In this document: one piece after another, positions 8,839 to 16,629 of the stretch | Position numbering within the stretch: the stretch's first letter is position 1 | How the letters are laid out: each line of letters opens with the position of its first letter | DNA from: Fuchsiella alkaliacetigena | Lineage (GTDB): Bacteria; Bacillota; Halanaerobiia; Halobacteroidales; Acetohalobiaceae | Direction of reading: 5' to 3' | Length of the DNA: 64,000 nucleotides | Assembly: GCF_023227765.1 (NCBI RefSeq) | Contig: NZ_JALKBZ010000003.1 | Span: 53,195-117,194, forward strand | Notes under the pieces: generated by a model | What the model was told of the DNA's origin: nothing | Seen by the model: only the letters and a program-made list of their open reading frames with translations | Database searches by the model: none | Translations under genes and position numbers: made by a program

Positions 8839-9723
8839 ATGGCTATAAAAATTATAATTAATCCTTGTTCTGGACGCGGTAGAGGAAGATCTTCTTTAAA
8901 AACAATAGAGCAGCAGTTTGCAGAAGCAGGACTGGACTTTGATATTGAACTTACTTCTGCTGCTGGAGAGGCTATAGAATTGGCTAAAGAAGCAGTGGAA
9001 GCTGATTATTCTCTGGTAGTTGCTGGTGGGGGAGATGGGACTTTAAATGAAGTAGTAACTGGAATTTTGGCTGCTGAGTCTCCTTATCCTCGATTAGCTT
9101 TAATTCCAGTAGGAACTGGTAATAACTTGGCTCGAGCTTTGGATATTCCTTTGGAGGCAGAGGGAGCCTGCCAAAGAATTATCAAGGCTGAGAAAGTAAT
9201 TAAACTCGATGTAGCTAAGGTTAATGATCGTTACTTTCTTAACTCTTTAGGGATTGGCTTAAACTCACAGACCGTCTATAATGCTAACCAGGGCTTTGAT
9301 AATATGACGGGCAGCATAGTTTATATGTTGGCTGCAGTGCAGGCTTTATCCGATTATGAGAGTGTGGAGTTAGAGATTAGATTGGATAGCGGTGAGCTGA
9401 TTGAAGGTGCTTTTTTAATGATGGTGATTGGTAATGGCAAGGTGTATAGTAGGGCCCTAGATTTAATTCCTGACTATAGTATTAATGATGGTTTATTGGA
9501 TCTGTGTTTGATTGAGGAGATGTCTACTCCAGAGCTAATAGCTAAGTTTCCTAAGTTTTTGGCTACTCAACATGAGGATTTGGCGGAGGTAACAATGAGA
9601 AAGATTAAAGCAGCTCAGATAAGAGTATTGAACAGCGATAGATTTCAGGTTGACGGAGAGGTGTTAACTGGTGAAGAGTTAGAAATCAGTATTTTGCCTC
9701 AGGTTTTGGAGATGATAATTTAA
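8839..9723 (+). CDS. YegS/BmrU-type diacylglycerol/lipid kinase
   Basis: 294 residues of the DAGK catalytic family. It opens with IIINPCSGRGRGRSSL, then the nucleotide-binding GGGDGTLNEVVTG (~residues 76-88) and GTGNNLARAL (~residues 107-116), all intact. These enzymes phosphorylate diacylglycerol or related lipids at the cytoplasmic membrane face. ATG 8839 is chosen because GAGGTGA ends about six bases before it; the in-frame GTG at 8830 overlaps that site. The next gene starts 15 bp after the stop, with its ribosome site immediately after this stop codon, so they are probably cotranscribed. Lipid specificity cannot be inferred. Confidence 0.92.
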   Translation: MAIKIIINPCSGRGRGRSSLKTIEQQFAEAGLDFDIELTSAAGEAIELAKEAVEADYSLVVAGGGDGTLNEVVTGILAAESPYPRLALIPVGTGNNLARALDIPLEAEGACQRIIKAEKVIKLDVAKVNDRYFLNSLGIGLNSQTVYNANQGFDNMTGSIVYMLAAVQALSDYESVELEIRLDSGELIEGAFLMMVIGNGKVYSRALDLIPDYSINDGLLDLCLIEEMSTPELIAKFPKFLATQHEDLAEVTMRKIKAAQIRVLNSDRFQVDGEVLTGEELEISILPQVLEMII

Positions 9724-9737
9724 GTGAGGTGGAGATT

Positions 9738-11036
9738 GTGGAGTATAGAAAACAGCTACAAAGCTTTGTGGATTATTTTAAAAGTAGCGAAAAGAATAGG
9801 GCTGAAGAAGCTATTGGAGTAGAGGTTGAACACTTTATTGTTTGGGCTACAGACTTACAGGCAGTTAACTATTCAGAAAGTGAAGGAATAGCAGCTATTT
9901 TGCAGAGGCTGTTGGAGCAAGGTTGGCAGGGCCAGAATGAAGGAGATTTTTTAGTCCAGTTAAGCAAAGAAGAAAAGATAATTACTTTGGAACCTGGAGG
10001 GCAGTTGGAGGTTAGCATTAATCCACAGCAGCAGATTAGTGATTTAGCTAATATATATCGTTCTTTTTTAGCGGATATAATCCCAATTTTGAATGCAAAT
10101 GATCAGTTATTATTGACTACAGGCTGTCAAGTAGAAAGTAAGCTGGAGGAGATTGAATGGACTCCGAAAGCAAGATATAGGATTATGTCCCGTTATTTAG
10201 CTAAGCGTGGTAAGTATGCTCATCACATGATGAAAGCTTCGGCGGCCCTGCAAGTTGCTATAGATTATAGAAGTGAAGCTGATTTTATTAAAAAGTTTAA
10301 GATAGCTAACTCATTATCACCAATAATTTCAGTTTTAAGCGATAATTCACCCTTTTTTGTGGGGCAGAGGTATGAGCAGCATGCTGCTCGAACCTTGATC
10401 TGGTCTAACTGTGATGATGAGCGATGTGGAGTGGTTGAGGAAGCTTTTAGTGATCATTTTGGCTATCAAAAGTATGCTGAATATATTTTAAAACGTCGAC
10501 CTATTTTGTTAAATGAAGGAAATGAATTTAAGTTTACTGGAGAGCAGACTTGTAGAGAGATTTTTGCAAATGAGGGGATGTCGTCGGCTAATTTAGAACA
10601 CGTATTGACTATGTTTTTTCCGGAAGTTAGAGCTAAAAACTTTATTGAGTTGAGAATGATGGATACTTTGCCGCCAGAGTTACTTTGGGGAATAGTAGCT
10701 TTTTGGAAGGGTTTGCTTTATGATGAAGAAAATTTGCAGGAAGTTTATGAATTAGTTAAGGACTGGTCTTATGCAGAAGCAGAACAGGTTAGGGCTGATA
10801 TTATTAAAGAGGGTTTAGAGGCTGAATTAAGAGGTCAGACATTTTTGGAATTAGGAAGAAAGCTTTTTGAAATTTCTGCTCGCGGACTATCAGCAGAGGA
10901 ACTTGAATACTTAGCTGATTTTAAAGAATTAATAACTTCAGGTCAAAATCCAGTAGCTGTGACTAGGGAAAGTTTAGAAGCAGGTAACGACAAAAAGCGG
11001 GCCCTAGAATGGTTAACTTTAAATCGGAAACTTTAA
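9738..11036 (+). CDS. Glutamate-cysteine ligase family 2 (GCS2) enzyme
   Basis: 432 residues resembling the GCS2 (plant/EgtA-type) glutamate-cysteine ligases. Visible segments include IGVEVEHFIV near the N-terminus, ITLEPGGQLEVSINP (~residues 90-104; the substrate/metal-binding glutamates) and FIELRMMDTLPPE (~residue 313). These enzymes use ATP to join the gamma-carboxyl of glutamate to an amino group, usually of cysteine. The GTG at 9738 is preferred because GAGGTGGAG immediately precedes it. It is followed 18 bp later by an ATP-grasp ligase, suggesting a two-step gamma-glutamyl peptide pathway. Whether the product is glutathione or another thiol is unknown. Confidence 0.85.
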   Translation: MEYRKQLQSFVDYFKSSEKNRAEEAIGVEVEHFIVWATDLQAVNYSESEGIAAILQRLLEQGWQGQNEGDFLVQLSKEEKIITLEPGGQLEVSINPQQQISDLANIYRSFLADIIPILNANDQLLLTTGCQVESKLEEIEWTPKARYRIMSRYLAKRGKYAHHMMKASAALQVAIDYRSEADFIKKFKIANSLSPIISVLSDNSPFFVGQRYEQHAARTLIWSNCDDERCGVVEEAFSDHFGYQKYAEYILKRRPILLNEGNEFKFTGEQTCREIFANEGMSSANLEHVLTMFFPEVRAKNFIELRMMDTLPPELLWGIVAFWKGLLYDEENLQEVYELVKDWSYAEAEQVRADIIKEGLEAELRGQTFLELGRKLFEISARGLSAEELEYLADFKELITSGQNPVAVTRESLEAGNDKKRALEWLTLNRKL

Positions 11037-11054
11037 AAGGGGGTTAGTAGATAA

Positions 11055-12377
11055 GTGTTAGCAAAGCTTAATCAGCAGTATCAGCGCTTATTAGCTACTA
11101 AGCCTAGCTTATACGCTGAAGATTTAACTAAAATTTATCAGGATTTAGAGGAGCAAGAAATCTATTATCAAGGTCAGGTAATTCCTATTCTTTATCAACC
11201 CTTTTTCTTCAGTTCAGCTGAGATAAAACAGTTTACTGAGTTAGGCTCTAGACTGAGTAGCATCTTAGTTAAGGTTATTGAGCGATATTTAGAGAAGCCG
11301 GAGTTTAGATCTTATTTTGCTTTTAGCCCGCAGCTAGAGGAGCTAATTTTAGTTGATCCGGGTTATTCTGCTTTAGCGCCTATGCTGAGGGCTGATATCT
11401 TTTATTACGGGCTCGATGATTTTAAGCTATGTGAGCTAAATACCGATGGTTCTTCAGGAATGGTAAAAAGCAATGTGCTAGAAAAACTGTTCTTGCAGTC
11501 AGCAGCCGTTGAAGACTTAAATGAAGAATTTGGCTATAGTTTTGCTTATAATGAGCTAATCCAGAGCTGGATAGATACCTTACTCAAAGCCTATAGTGAG
11601 TTTGATCCTCATAATACTCAACCTAATATAGCTATTATGGACTTTGATAATTTAGGAATGGTCAGTGAATTTAAATATTTTCAACAAGCATTAAGGGAAG
11701 CTGGTTATCAAAGTGTGATTGTTGATCCTAGAGAACTGGAGTATCGTAATGATGCTTTATATTATCAGGATTTAAAGATAGACTTAATCTATCGACGGGC
11801 CGTAACTCCAGATTTAATGGAGCGCTACTCAGAACTTGATGATCTATTAGCTGCCTATCGCCAGCAGGCAGTCTGTTTAGTGGGCTCCTTTAGATCACAT
11901 ATTATTCATAATAAAGTTTTATTTGCGCTACTGCACGATCGGCAAAAGACCGATTTCTTGAGTGCGGCTGATAGAGAGTTTATTGAGCAGCATGTTCCAA
12001 AAACGGAGCTTTTAAGCGATAAAAGAGTTACCCGAAAGCAGTTGTTGAATAGACAAGAGGAGCTAGTGCTGAAACCTCTAGATCTCTATGGAGCAGAAGG
12101 AGTCTACATAGGAGCTGACTTAAGAAAAGCAGAATGGAGGAAGATAATAGATGAGATAGACTTTGATGATTACTTAGTACAGGAGTTTTGTCCTTTGCCG
12201 GAGCTAGAACTAGCTGTTTTAGATGGAAAGAGTTTAGAACTGCAGAGTTATAAGTATATTTTAGGTCTTTTTATCTACGATTTTTCCTTTCAAGGAATCT
12301 ATACTAGAGCTGGACAGCAAAATGTAATTGCTAGCTCTACCGGTTGTGTTACTTTACCTAATTTAATAAGCTATTAA
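11055..12377 (+). CDS. Glutathionylspermidine-synthase-like ATP-grasp ligase
   Basis: 440 residues, GTG start with GGGGG about 11 bases upstream. LCELNTDGSSGMVKSN (~residues 117-132) resembles the substrate-binding loop of the pre-ATP-grasp part of the glutathionylspermidine synthase family; LVLKPLDLYGAEGVYIG (~residues 337-353) and DDYLVQEFCPLPELE (~374-388) are ATP-grasp nucleotide-binding segments. It lacks the amidase half of E. coli Gsp. The preceding GCS2 gene strongly suggests that this enzyme extends a gamma-glutamyl intermediate with an amine or amino acid. The product is not predictable; a strong terminator closes the unit. Confidence 0.75.
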   Translation: MLAKLNQQYQRLLATKPSLYAEDLTKIYQDLEEQEIYYQGQVIPILYQPFFFSSAEIKQFTELGSRLSSILVKVIERYLEKPEFRSYFAFSPQLEELILVDPGYSALAPMLRADIFYYGLDDFKLCELNTDGSSGMVKSNVLEKLFLQSAAVEDLNEEFGYSFAYNELIQSWIDTLLKAYSEFDPHNTQPNIAIMDFDNLGMVSEFKYFQQALREAGYQSVIVDPRELEYRNDALYYQDLKIDLIYRRAVTPDLMERYSELDDLLAAYRQQAVCLVGSFRSHIIHNKVLFALLHDRQKTDFLSAADREFIEQHVPKTELLSDKRVTRKQLLNRQEELVLKPLDLYGAEGVYIGADLRKAEWRKIIDEIDFDDYLVQEFCPLPELELAVLDGKSLELQSYKYILGLFIYDFSFQGIYTRAGQQNVIASSTGCVTLPNLISY

Positions 12378-12383
12378 GCTGAT

Positions 12384-12420
12384 AAAAAAGCTACTTTCAT
12401 CGGAAAGTAGCTTTTTTATT
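12384..12420 (+). terminator. Terminator after the peptide-ligase pair
   Basis: 15-bp perfect stem (12384-12398 / 12403-12417) with a 4-nt loop. The right arm ends in TTTTTT. Confidence 0.92.
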
Positions 12421-12450
12421 ATTTGAACTTCTAAATTTTCTTTTGTTTCA

Positions 12451-12482
12451 TATAATTAATTGATAGATGCAAACGATTTGCA
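12451..12482 (+). promoter_or_regulatory. Promoter and putative zinc-regulator (Zur/Fur) operator of znuACB
   Basis: TATAAT at 12451-12456 is followed by the perfect dyad TGCAAA-CGA-TTTGCA at 12468-12482, placed where the transcript would begin and just before the AAGGAGG site. This is an ideal position for repression. A Fur/Zur-type regulator is encoded at 15197. The -35 box is unclear. Binding is inference. Confidence 0.55.
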
Positions 12483-12499
12483 AAAGGAGGCCTGGAAGG

Positions 12500-13495
12500 A
12501 TGAAAAAGCTTTTTTTAATCAGCCTACTACTATTGTTCAGTATAGCTTTATTAGGCTGTGGACAACAGGAAGAGGCTGTGCAGTTGGATGAAGCAGAGGA
12601 AGTTTTACAAGTTTATAGTAGTTTTTATCCTTTACATTATGTTAGTGAAGAAATTGGGGGAGAGTTAGTCAATTCTCAGTCTATAGTTCCCATAGGAGAT
12701 GAAGTACATACTTATGAAATATCACCTCAACAGATAGCCGAGTTGGAAAATGCAGATTTATTTTTTTATAATGGTTTAGGCTTGGAACCCTGGGCTAAAA
12801 GAGTTAGTGATAATATTGAAAAGATGGGAGTAGAGGCTGTTAAAGTAAGCGAGGTGATAGACTTATTAGAGTTTGAAAAAGACTCTCACCATTGTGATCA
12901 TTCAGAGCACGGAGCTAAAAAGAGTGAACATAGCAAAGCTCATAATGAAATAGATCATCACCACCATGGAGATTACGATCCTCATATTTGGTTGAATCCA
13001 GTAAATATGAAAGAAATAGGTCGCTTGGTTTTAGATAAGTTTGTAGAAGTAGATGCTGAAAATGAAGAGTACTATCAAAGAAATTATCAAAACTTTGCTG
13101 AGCAGTTGGCAGAGCTAGATCAAAAGTACCAAGAAGCTTTGGGGGAACGAGAACAGGACCATATATTGGTTTCTCATTCTGCCTTTGCTTATTTAGCAGA
13201 TAGATATGGCTTAGAAGAGTTAGCTGTAGCTGGAGTCTCTTCACATCAAGAACCCAGTACTGGTGGCTTAGCTAAGTTATCCGAAAAGGTAAAAGCAAAA
13301 GATTTGGAGTATATCTTTTTAGAAACTTTAGCTAATCCTAAAACAGCTGAAGTTTTAGCTCAAGAAGTTGAGTTAGAGGTACTAACTTTAAATCCTATTG
13401 AAGGATTAACTGAGGCAGAGCAAGAAGCTGGCGAAGACTATTTATCAATAATGAAAAGCAATTTAGATGCTTTAAAGAAGGCGTTGGTGAATTAA
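12500..13495 (+). CDS. znuA: Zinc ABC transporter substrate-binding lipoprotein ZnuA
   Basis: 331 residues. It starts with a lipoprotein signal, MKKLFLISLLLLFSIALLGC, whose cysteine would be lipidated. The mature part is a cluster A-I metal-binding protein: SSFYPLHYVSEEIGG, GDEVHTYEISPQQ, a histidine-rich loop (residues ~130-163, ending in DHHHHGD) typical of zinc-specific ZnuA, then DPHIWLNPVN. ATG 12500 is chosen because it begins the lipoprotein signal and follows AAGGAGG; an upstream in-frame codon lies inside the operator. It is first in znuA-znuC-znuB, with a one-base gap to znuC. Regulation by a zinc-sensing Fur protein is likely. Confidence 0.93.
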   Translation: MKKLFLISLLLLFSIALLGCGQQEEAVQLDEAEEVLQVYSSFYPLHYVSEEIGGELVNSQSIVPIGDEVHTYEISPQQIAELENADLFFYNGLGLEPWAKRVSDNIEKMGVEAVKVSEVIDLLEFEKDSHHCDHSEHGAKKSEHSKAHNEIDHHHHGDYDPHIWLNPVNMKEIGRLVLDKFVEVDAENEEYYQRNYQNFAEQLAELDQKYQEALGEREQDHILVSHSAFAYLADRYGLEELAVAGVSSHQEPSTGGLAKLSEKVKAKDLEYIFLETLANPKTAEVLAQEVELEVLTLNPIEGLTEAEQEAGEDYLSIMKSNLDALKKALVN

Positions 13496-13496
13496 C

Positions 13497-14255
13497 TTGA
13501 AAGCAATAGTGAAAATCAAAGATCTGTGTTTTAGCTATAATAAACATACTGTTTTAACAGGAGTAAATTTAGAGATTGATAAAGGCGACTTTGTCGCCTT
13601 TATTGGCCCTAATGGCTCTGGCAAGAGTACCTTAGCTAAGTTGATAGTTAATATATTAAAAGTTCAAAGTGGTGAAATAAAAATTTTTAATAAATCAGTG
13701 TCTTCAATTAAGGATTGGACGAAAATAGGCTATATTTCTCAGAAAAAAGACTTTAACTTCAGCTTTCCAGCTACTGTGGAAGAAGTAGTAGGAGCTAATC
13801 TCTACCAGGAGATGGGTTGGCCTAAGTTTTTAACTTCTGAATTAAAAGCTAAAGTGAGTCAAACATTGGAGTTAGTGGGGATTTCGGCTCAAAAGAAAAC
13901 TTTGCTGGGGGAACTTTCTGGAGGGCAACAACAGAGAGTCTTTATTGCTCGAGCTTTAGTTACAGAGCCGGAGATTATAATTTTAGATGAACCCTTAACA
14001 GGAGTGGATTCTCAATCACAGCTTGCTTTTTATAGACTAATTTCTCGTTTGAATCGTGATTTGGGAATAACTATTATCTTGATTTCTCATAATATTGAGC
14101 AGATAGCTGGAGTAGTAAATAAAATATTCTATTTTAAGGATCAACGAGTGCTTTTAACTAAAAATAAGCACTTGGAGAATATTAGTTATAAGTTTGCTTT
14201 AAAAGCTAGGGAGGGCCCTTTAAAAAATCAACCGCAGGCGGTGGATGCAGAATGA
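13497..14255 (+). CDS. znuC: Zinc ABC transporter ATP-binding protein ZnuC
   Basis: 252-residue ABC ATPase. Walker A GPNGSGKST (~residues 37-45), signature LSGGQQQRVFIARAL, Walker B IIILDEPLTGVD and H-loop LISHN are all present. TTG start directly after the znuA stop with a weak GGTGA upstream, so translation is probably coupled to znuA. It overlaps znuB by ATGA. It energises uptake of zinc (possibly manganese) delivered by ZnuA. Confidence 0.93.
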   Translation: MKAIVKIKDLCFSYNKHTVLTGVNLEIDKGDFVAFIGPNGSGKSTLAKLIVNILKVQSGEIKIFNKSVSSIKDWTKIGYISQKKDFNFSFPATVEEVVGANLYQEMGWPKFLTSELKAKVSQTLELVGISAQKKTLLGELSGGQQQRVFIARALVTEPEIIILDEPLTGVDSQSQLAFYRLISRLNRDLGITIILISHNIEQIAGVVNKIFYFKDQRVLLTKNKHLENISYKFALKAREGPLKNQPQAVDAE

Positions 14256-15085
14256 GCTTGGAGATATTTGCTTACTCTTTTATGCAGCGAGCCTTTATAG
14301 CAGGCAATATTATAGCTATTATCTGTCCGCTGATTGGAGTTTTTTTAGTTTTAAAAAGATTATCGTTAATTGGGCATACTTTATCTCACATTGCTCTCGC
14401 TGGAGTAGCTCTAGGTATGTTATTAGGTATTTATCCCGTTTATACAGCTTTAGTAATCTCAATATTAGCAGCCTTGGGGATTGAATCCTTACGAAAAAGA
14501 TATAATGATTATGCTGAATTATCCTTAGCAATTATTTTAGCTGCTGGTTTAGGAGTAGCTACTGTCTTGATCAGTCTAGCTGGAAATACTTCGGGTATTT
14601 TTAGTTATCTCTTTGGAAGTATTTCTTTAGTTACTAGTCGAGATATATTTTTAGTAATTCCTTTGGGGATTTTGATATTAGGATTTGTATTTTTCTTTTA
14701 TTATGCTTTTTTTCTCTTAGCTTTCAATGAAGAAGAAGCTAAGTTAGTAGGGGTGCCTATTGGATTTTTGAACTCATCTTTTATGGTTTTAGTTTCAATT
14801 ACTGTTTCTGTGTCAATGCGAATTATTGGTGGGCTTTTGGTTTCTTCCTTGATTACTTTACCAGTGGCTACTGCTTTACAGATAGCTAAAAGCTTTAAGC
14901 AAGTGATATTATATAGTCTGTTATTTAGTTTGTTAGCTGTAAACACAGGTTTGCTTATTTCATTTTACTATGATTTAGCTTCGGGGGGAGTGATAATTAT
15001 CTGCAATGTTATTTATCTATTGGCAGTAATTATCTATTCTTGGCTAAAAAACTACATTAATGCTAACTTAAGTTTTAATCATTAA
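14252..15085 (+). CDS. znuB: Zinc ABC transporter permease ZnuB
   Basis: 277 residues, ABC-3 family permease with about eight hydrophobic segments. The family signature LKRLSLIGHTLSHIALAGVALG lies at residues ~30-51, and MRIIGGLLVSSLITLPVATA in the last third. The ATG overlaps the znuC stop in an ATGA junction, indicating translational coupling. It forms the membrane channel of the zinc importer with ZnuC. No strong terminator separates it from the downstream fur/zur gene 111 bp away. Confidence 0.93.
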   Translation: MSLEIFAYSFMQRAFIAGNIIAIICPLIGVFLVLKRLSLIGHTLSHIALAGVALGMLLGIYPVYTALVISILAALGIESLRKRYNDYAELSLAIILAAGLGVATVLISLAGNTSGIFSYLFGSISLVTSRDIFLVIPLGILILGFVFFFYYAFFLLAFNEEEAKLVGVPIGFLNSSFMVLVSITVSVSMRIIGGLLVSSLITLPVATALQIAKSFKQVILYSLLFSLLAVNTGLLISFYYDLASGGVIIICNVIYLLAVIIYSWLKNYINANLSFNH

Positions 15086-15196
15086 AGCAGCTATCGTTAT
15101 TTAACAATAAAGTTATATTTAGCTCTGTATTTTAATAGAAATTAGTTTAAGTTAAAGTTTATGATTATTTAAATAGGTTTTAAAAGAGGGATTAAT

Positions 15197-15619
15197 ATGG
15201 ATGAAAAGCTATCTATTTGGAAACAAAAATTAAAGAAAAAAGGTTTGAGATGGACTAAACAAAGAGCAGCTATTTTAAAGGTTTTATTAGCTAGTGAGCG
15301 TCCCCTTTCTGCTCAAGAGATATTACTTAGATTACAGTCCCAAAATTCTAAGTTAAGACTATCTACTATCTATCGTAATCTTAACTACTTTGAGCAGGAA
15401 CAGGTAGTAAATTTATTACAGATTGACCAAAAGGAGAATAAATTTGAGTTAAATAACGGTCATCATCATCATTTGGTATGTGCAGACTGTGAAGAGGTTC
15501 TTGTTTTAGACTGTCCTTTGCAGAATTTTGAAAAGCAGCTTAGTGGGAAAACGGATTATACTATTTTGGAACATCGTTTGAATATATTTGGAATCTGTCC
15601 AGACTGTAAAAGTAAATAA
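15197..15619 (+). CDS. Fur-family regulator, probably Zur
   Basis: 140 residues of the Fur superfamily. The N-terminal winged helix contains GLRWTKQRAAILKVLLAS and STIYRNLNYF. The C-terminal half carries the NNGHHHHLVCADC metal site and a second pair GICPDC, together the two structural-zinc CxxC pairs. Position directly behind znuACB and the operator-like dyad before znuA point to a zinc sensor (Zur) rather than an iron or peroxide sensor. Functional class is inferred from context, since PerR/Fur/Zur are hard to separate by sequence. AGAGGG precedes the ATG. Confidence 0.85.
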   Translation: MDEKLSIWKQKLKKKGLRWTKQRAAILKVLLASERPLSAQEILLRLQSQNSKLRLSTIYRNLNYFEQEQVVNLLQIDQKENKFELNNGHHHHLVCADCEEVLVLDCPLQNFEKQLSGKTDYTILEHRLNIFGICPDCKSK

Positions 15620-15748
15620 TCAGTAATTAGTTATTATTATTAAAAAACTTTATTATTAATAGCAGGTAAATTTATATGTTTTCTAGAAGACTATATTTAA
15701 ACCGAGGATTTTGATACTTTGATATAATATTAGGAGGTTAGCATTGCT

Positions 15749-16174
15749 ATGTTAAAAAAATACCAACAAGGTAATATTTATATGGGTCGTTTAGATTATG
15801 AAACAGATTTATTAAAGGAATTAACTGCAATAGTAAAAGATAAAAATATTAAATCTGGTCGCATAAATGTGATTGGAGCAGTTAAGAAGGCTACTATTTC
15901 TTTTTATGATCAGCAAAAAAAGGAGTATCGAGATTTGACTTGGGTGGAAGAGATGGAGATAGTAAATTGTGTAGGAAATATATCTTTGCGAGACGGCGAA
16001 GCTATTATTCATGCTCACATTACCCTAGGTACTTCAGCTGGAAAGCTAAGAGGTGGTCATTTAGCCGCTGGAACTATTGTTTTTGCTGCTGAATATATTA
16101 TTGAAGAGTTTATCGGGGAAGCTTTTGAACGGGGGACCGATAAAGTTACTGGTTTACCGTTGTGGCAGGAGTAA
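15749..16174 (+). CDS. PPC/DUF296 domain protein
   Basis: 141 residues covering a single PPC (plant and prokaryote conserved, DUF296) domain. GRINVIGAVKKATISFYD, AIIHAHITLG and LRGGHLAAGTIVFAAEYIIEE are characteristic, with clustered histidines able to bind metal. Prokaryotic members are trimeric and often annotated as DNA-binding, though their function is mostly unproven. Proximity to the zinc operon might hint at a metal link, but it has its own AGGAGG site and a 129-bp upstream spacer, so the connection is only positional. Confidence 0.85.
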   Translation: MLKKYQQGNIYMGRLDYETDLLKELTAIVKDKNIKSGRINVIGAVKKATISFYDQQKKEYRDLTWVEEMEIVNCVGNISLRDGEAIIHAHITLGTSAGKLRGGHLAAGTIVFAAEYIIEEFIGEAFERGTDKVTGLPLWQE

Positions 16175-16298
16175 TATTTATAATGTTGTTTTTGAAAAAG
16201 GAAAATTCTTATTGAGTCCAGAAAGTACACTAGGGGGTATATAATTTATTAGTTTTACAGAAACTAATGCCAACTATATTAAATTAACTAAAAGGAGT

Positions 16299-16436
16299 TG
16301 GTATTAAGTGGAGCAGGAAGAGGTTCAGTTTGCTCAGTTAAATGATGAAGAAGTAAAAAAATTGACTAAAATGGAAACAACCTTGAGTAATAGAAAAGGA
16401 GAAAAAATAATTCTCCTGGCTTATACTGAAGAATAA
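16299..16436 (+). CDS. Possible small acidic protein (~42-46 aa), unknown
   Basis: A short open frame ends at the TAA near 16434-16436 and reads QFAQLNDEEVKKLTKM...LLAYTEE, an acidic/basic amphipathic peptide with no recognised family. AAAAGGAG lies at 16291-16298. The start is uncertain (a TTG at 16299 directly on the site, or a GTG about ten bases later). It fills part of the 320-bp space between the PPC gene and the structured leader of the GGDEF gene. It could be a regulatory leader peptide or chance. Confidence 0.35.
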
Positions 16437-16461
16437 ATACTAACTAAGATATAATTTTAAA

Positions 16462-16534
16462 GGTCTGCTTAGAAGCCTCGGGGATAGAAAGTAGTTGATT
16501 AGTTTTAGAACTTGCCCCGAGGAGAGAGCAGACC
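16462..16534 (+). ncRNA. Structured leader RNA upstream of GAF-GGDEF gene
   Basis: Two stacked perfect 8-bp helices: outer GGTCTGCT/AGCAGACC (16462-16469 with 16527-16534) and inner CCTCGGGG/CCCCGAGG (16476-16483 with 16515-16522). They are separated by a 6/4-nt internal loop and capped by a 31-nt loop that can form a further AAGT/ACTT helix. It is GC-rich against an AT-rich background and lies ~95 bases before the likely start of the GGDEF gene. No T-run follows, so it is not an ordinary terminator. It does not match the known c-di-GMP riboswitch cores as remembered. Confidence 0.55.
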
Positions 16535-16629
16535 AGCTAAGAAAAGTTTTTAAGAAGGAATTTAGTACTTCTATTAGTTACTTATTTTTTGAGCTTATTA
16601 TTATATTAATCTTAAAGAGGTTGAATAAA

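Noticed and set aside
12915..13244. Minus-strand open frame opposite znuA
   Set aside because: Shadow of the His-rich coding strand; no ribosome site and no family.
16462..16534. tRNA-like gene (73 nt with terminal CCA-like end)
   Set aside because: No D, anticodon or T arms can be drawn; the paired segments form one long coaxial hairpin.
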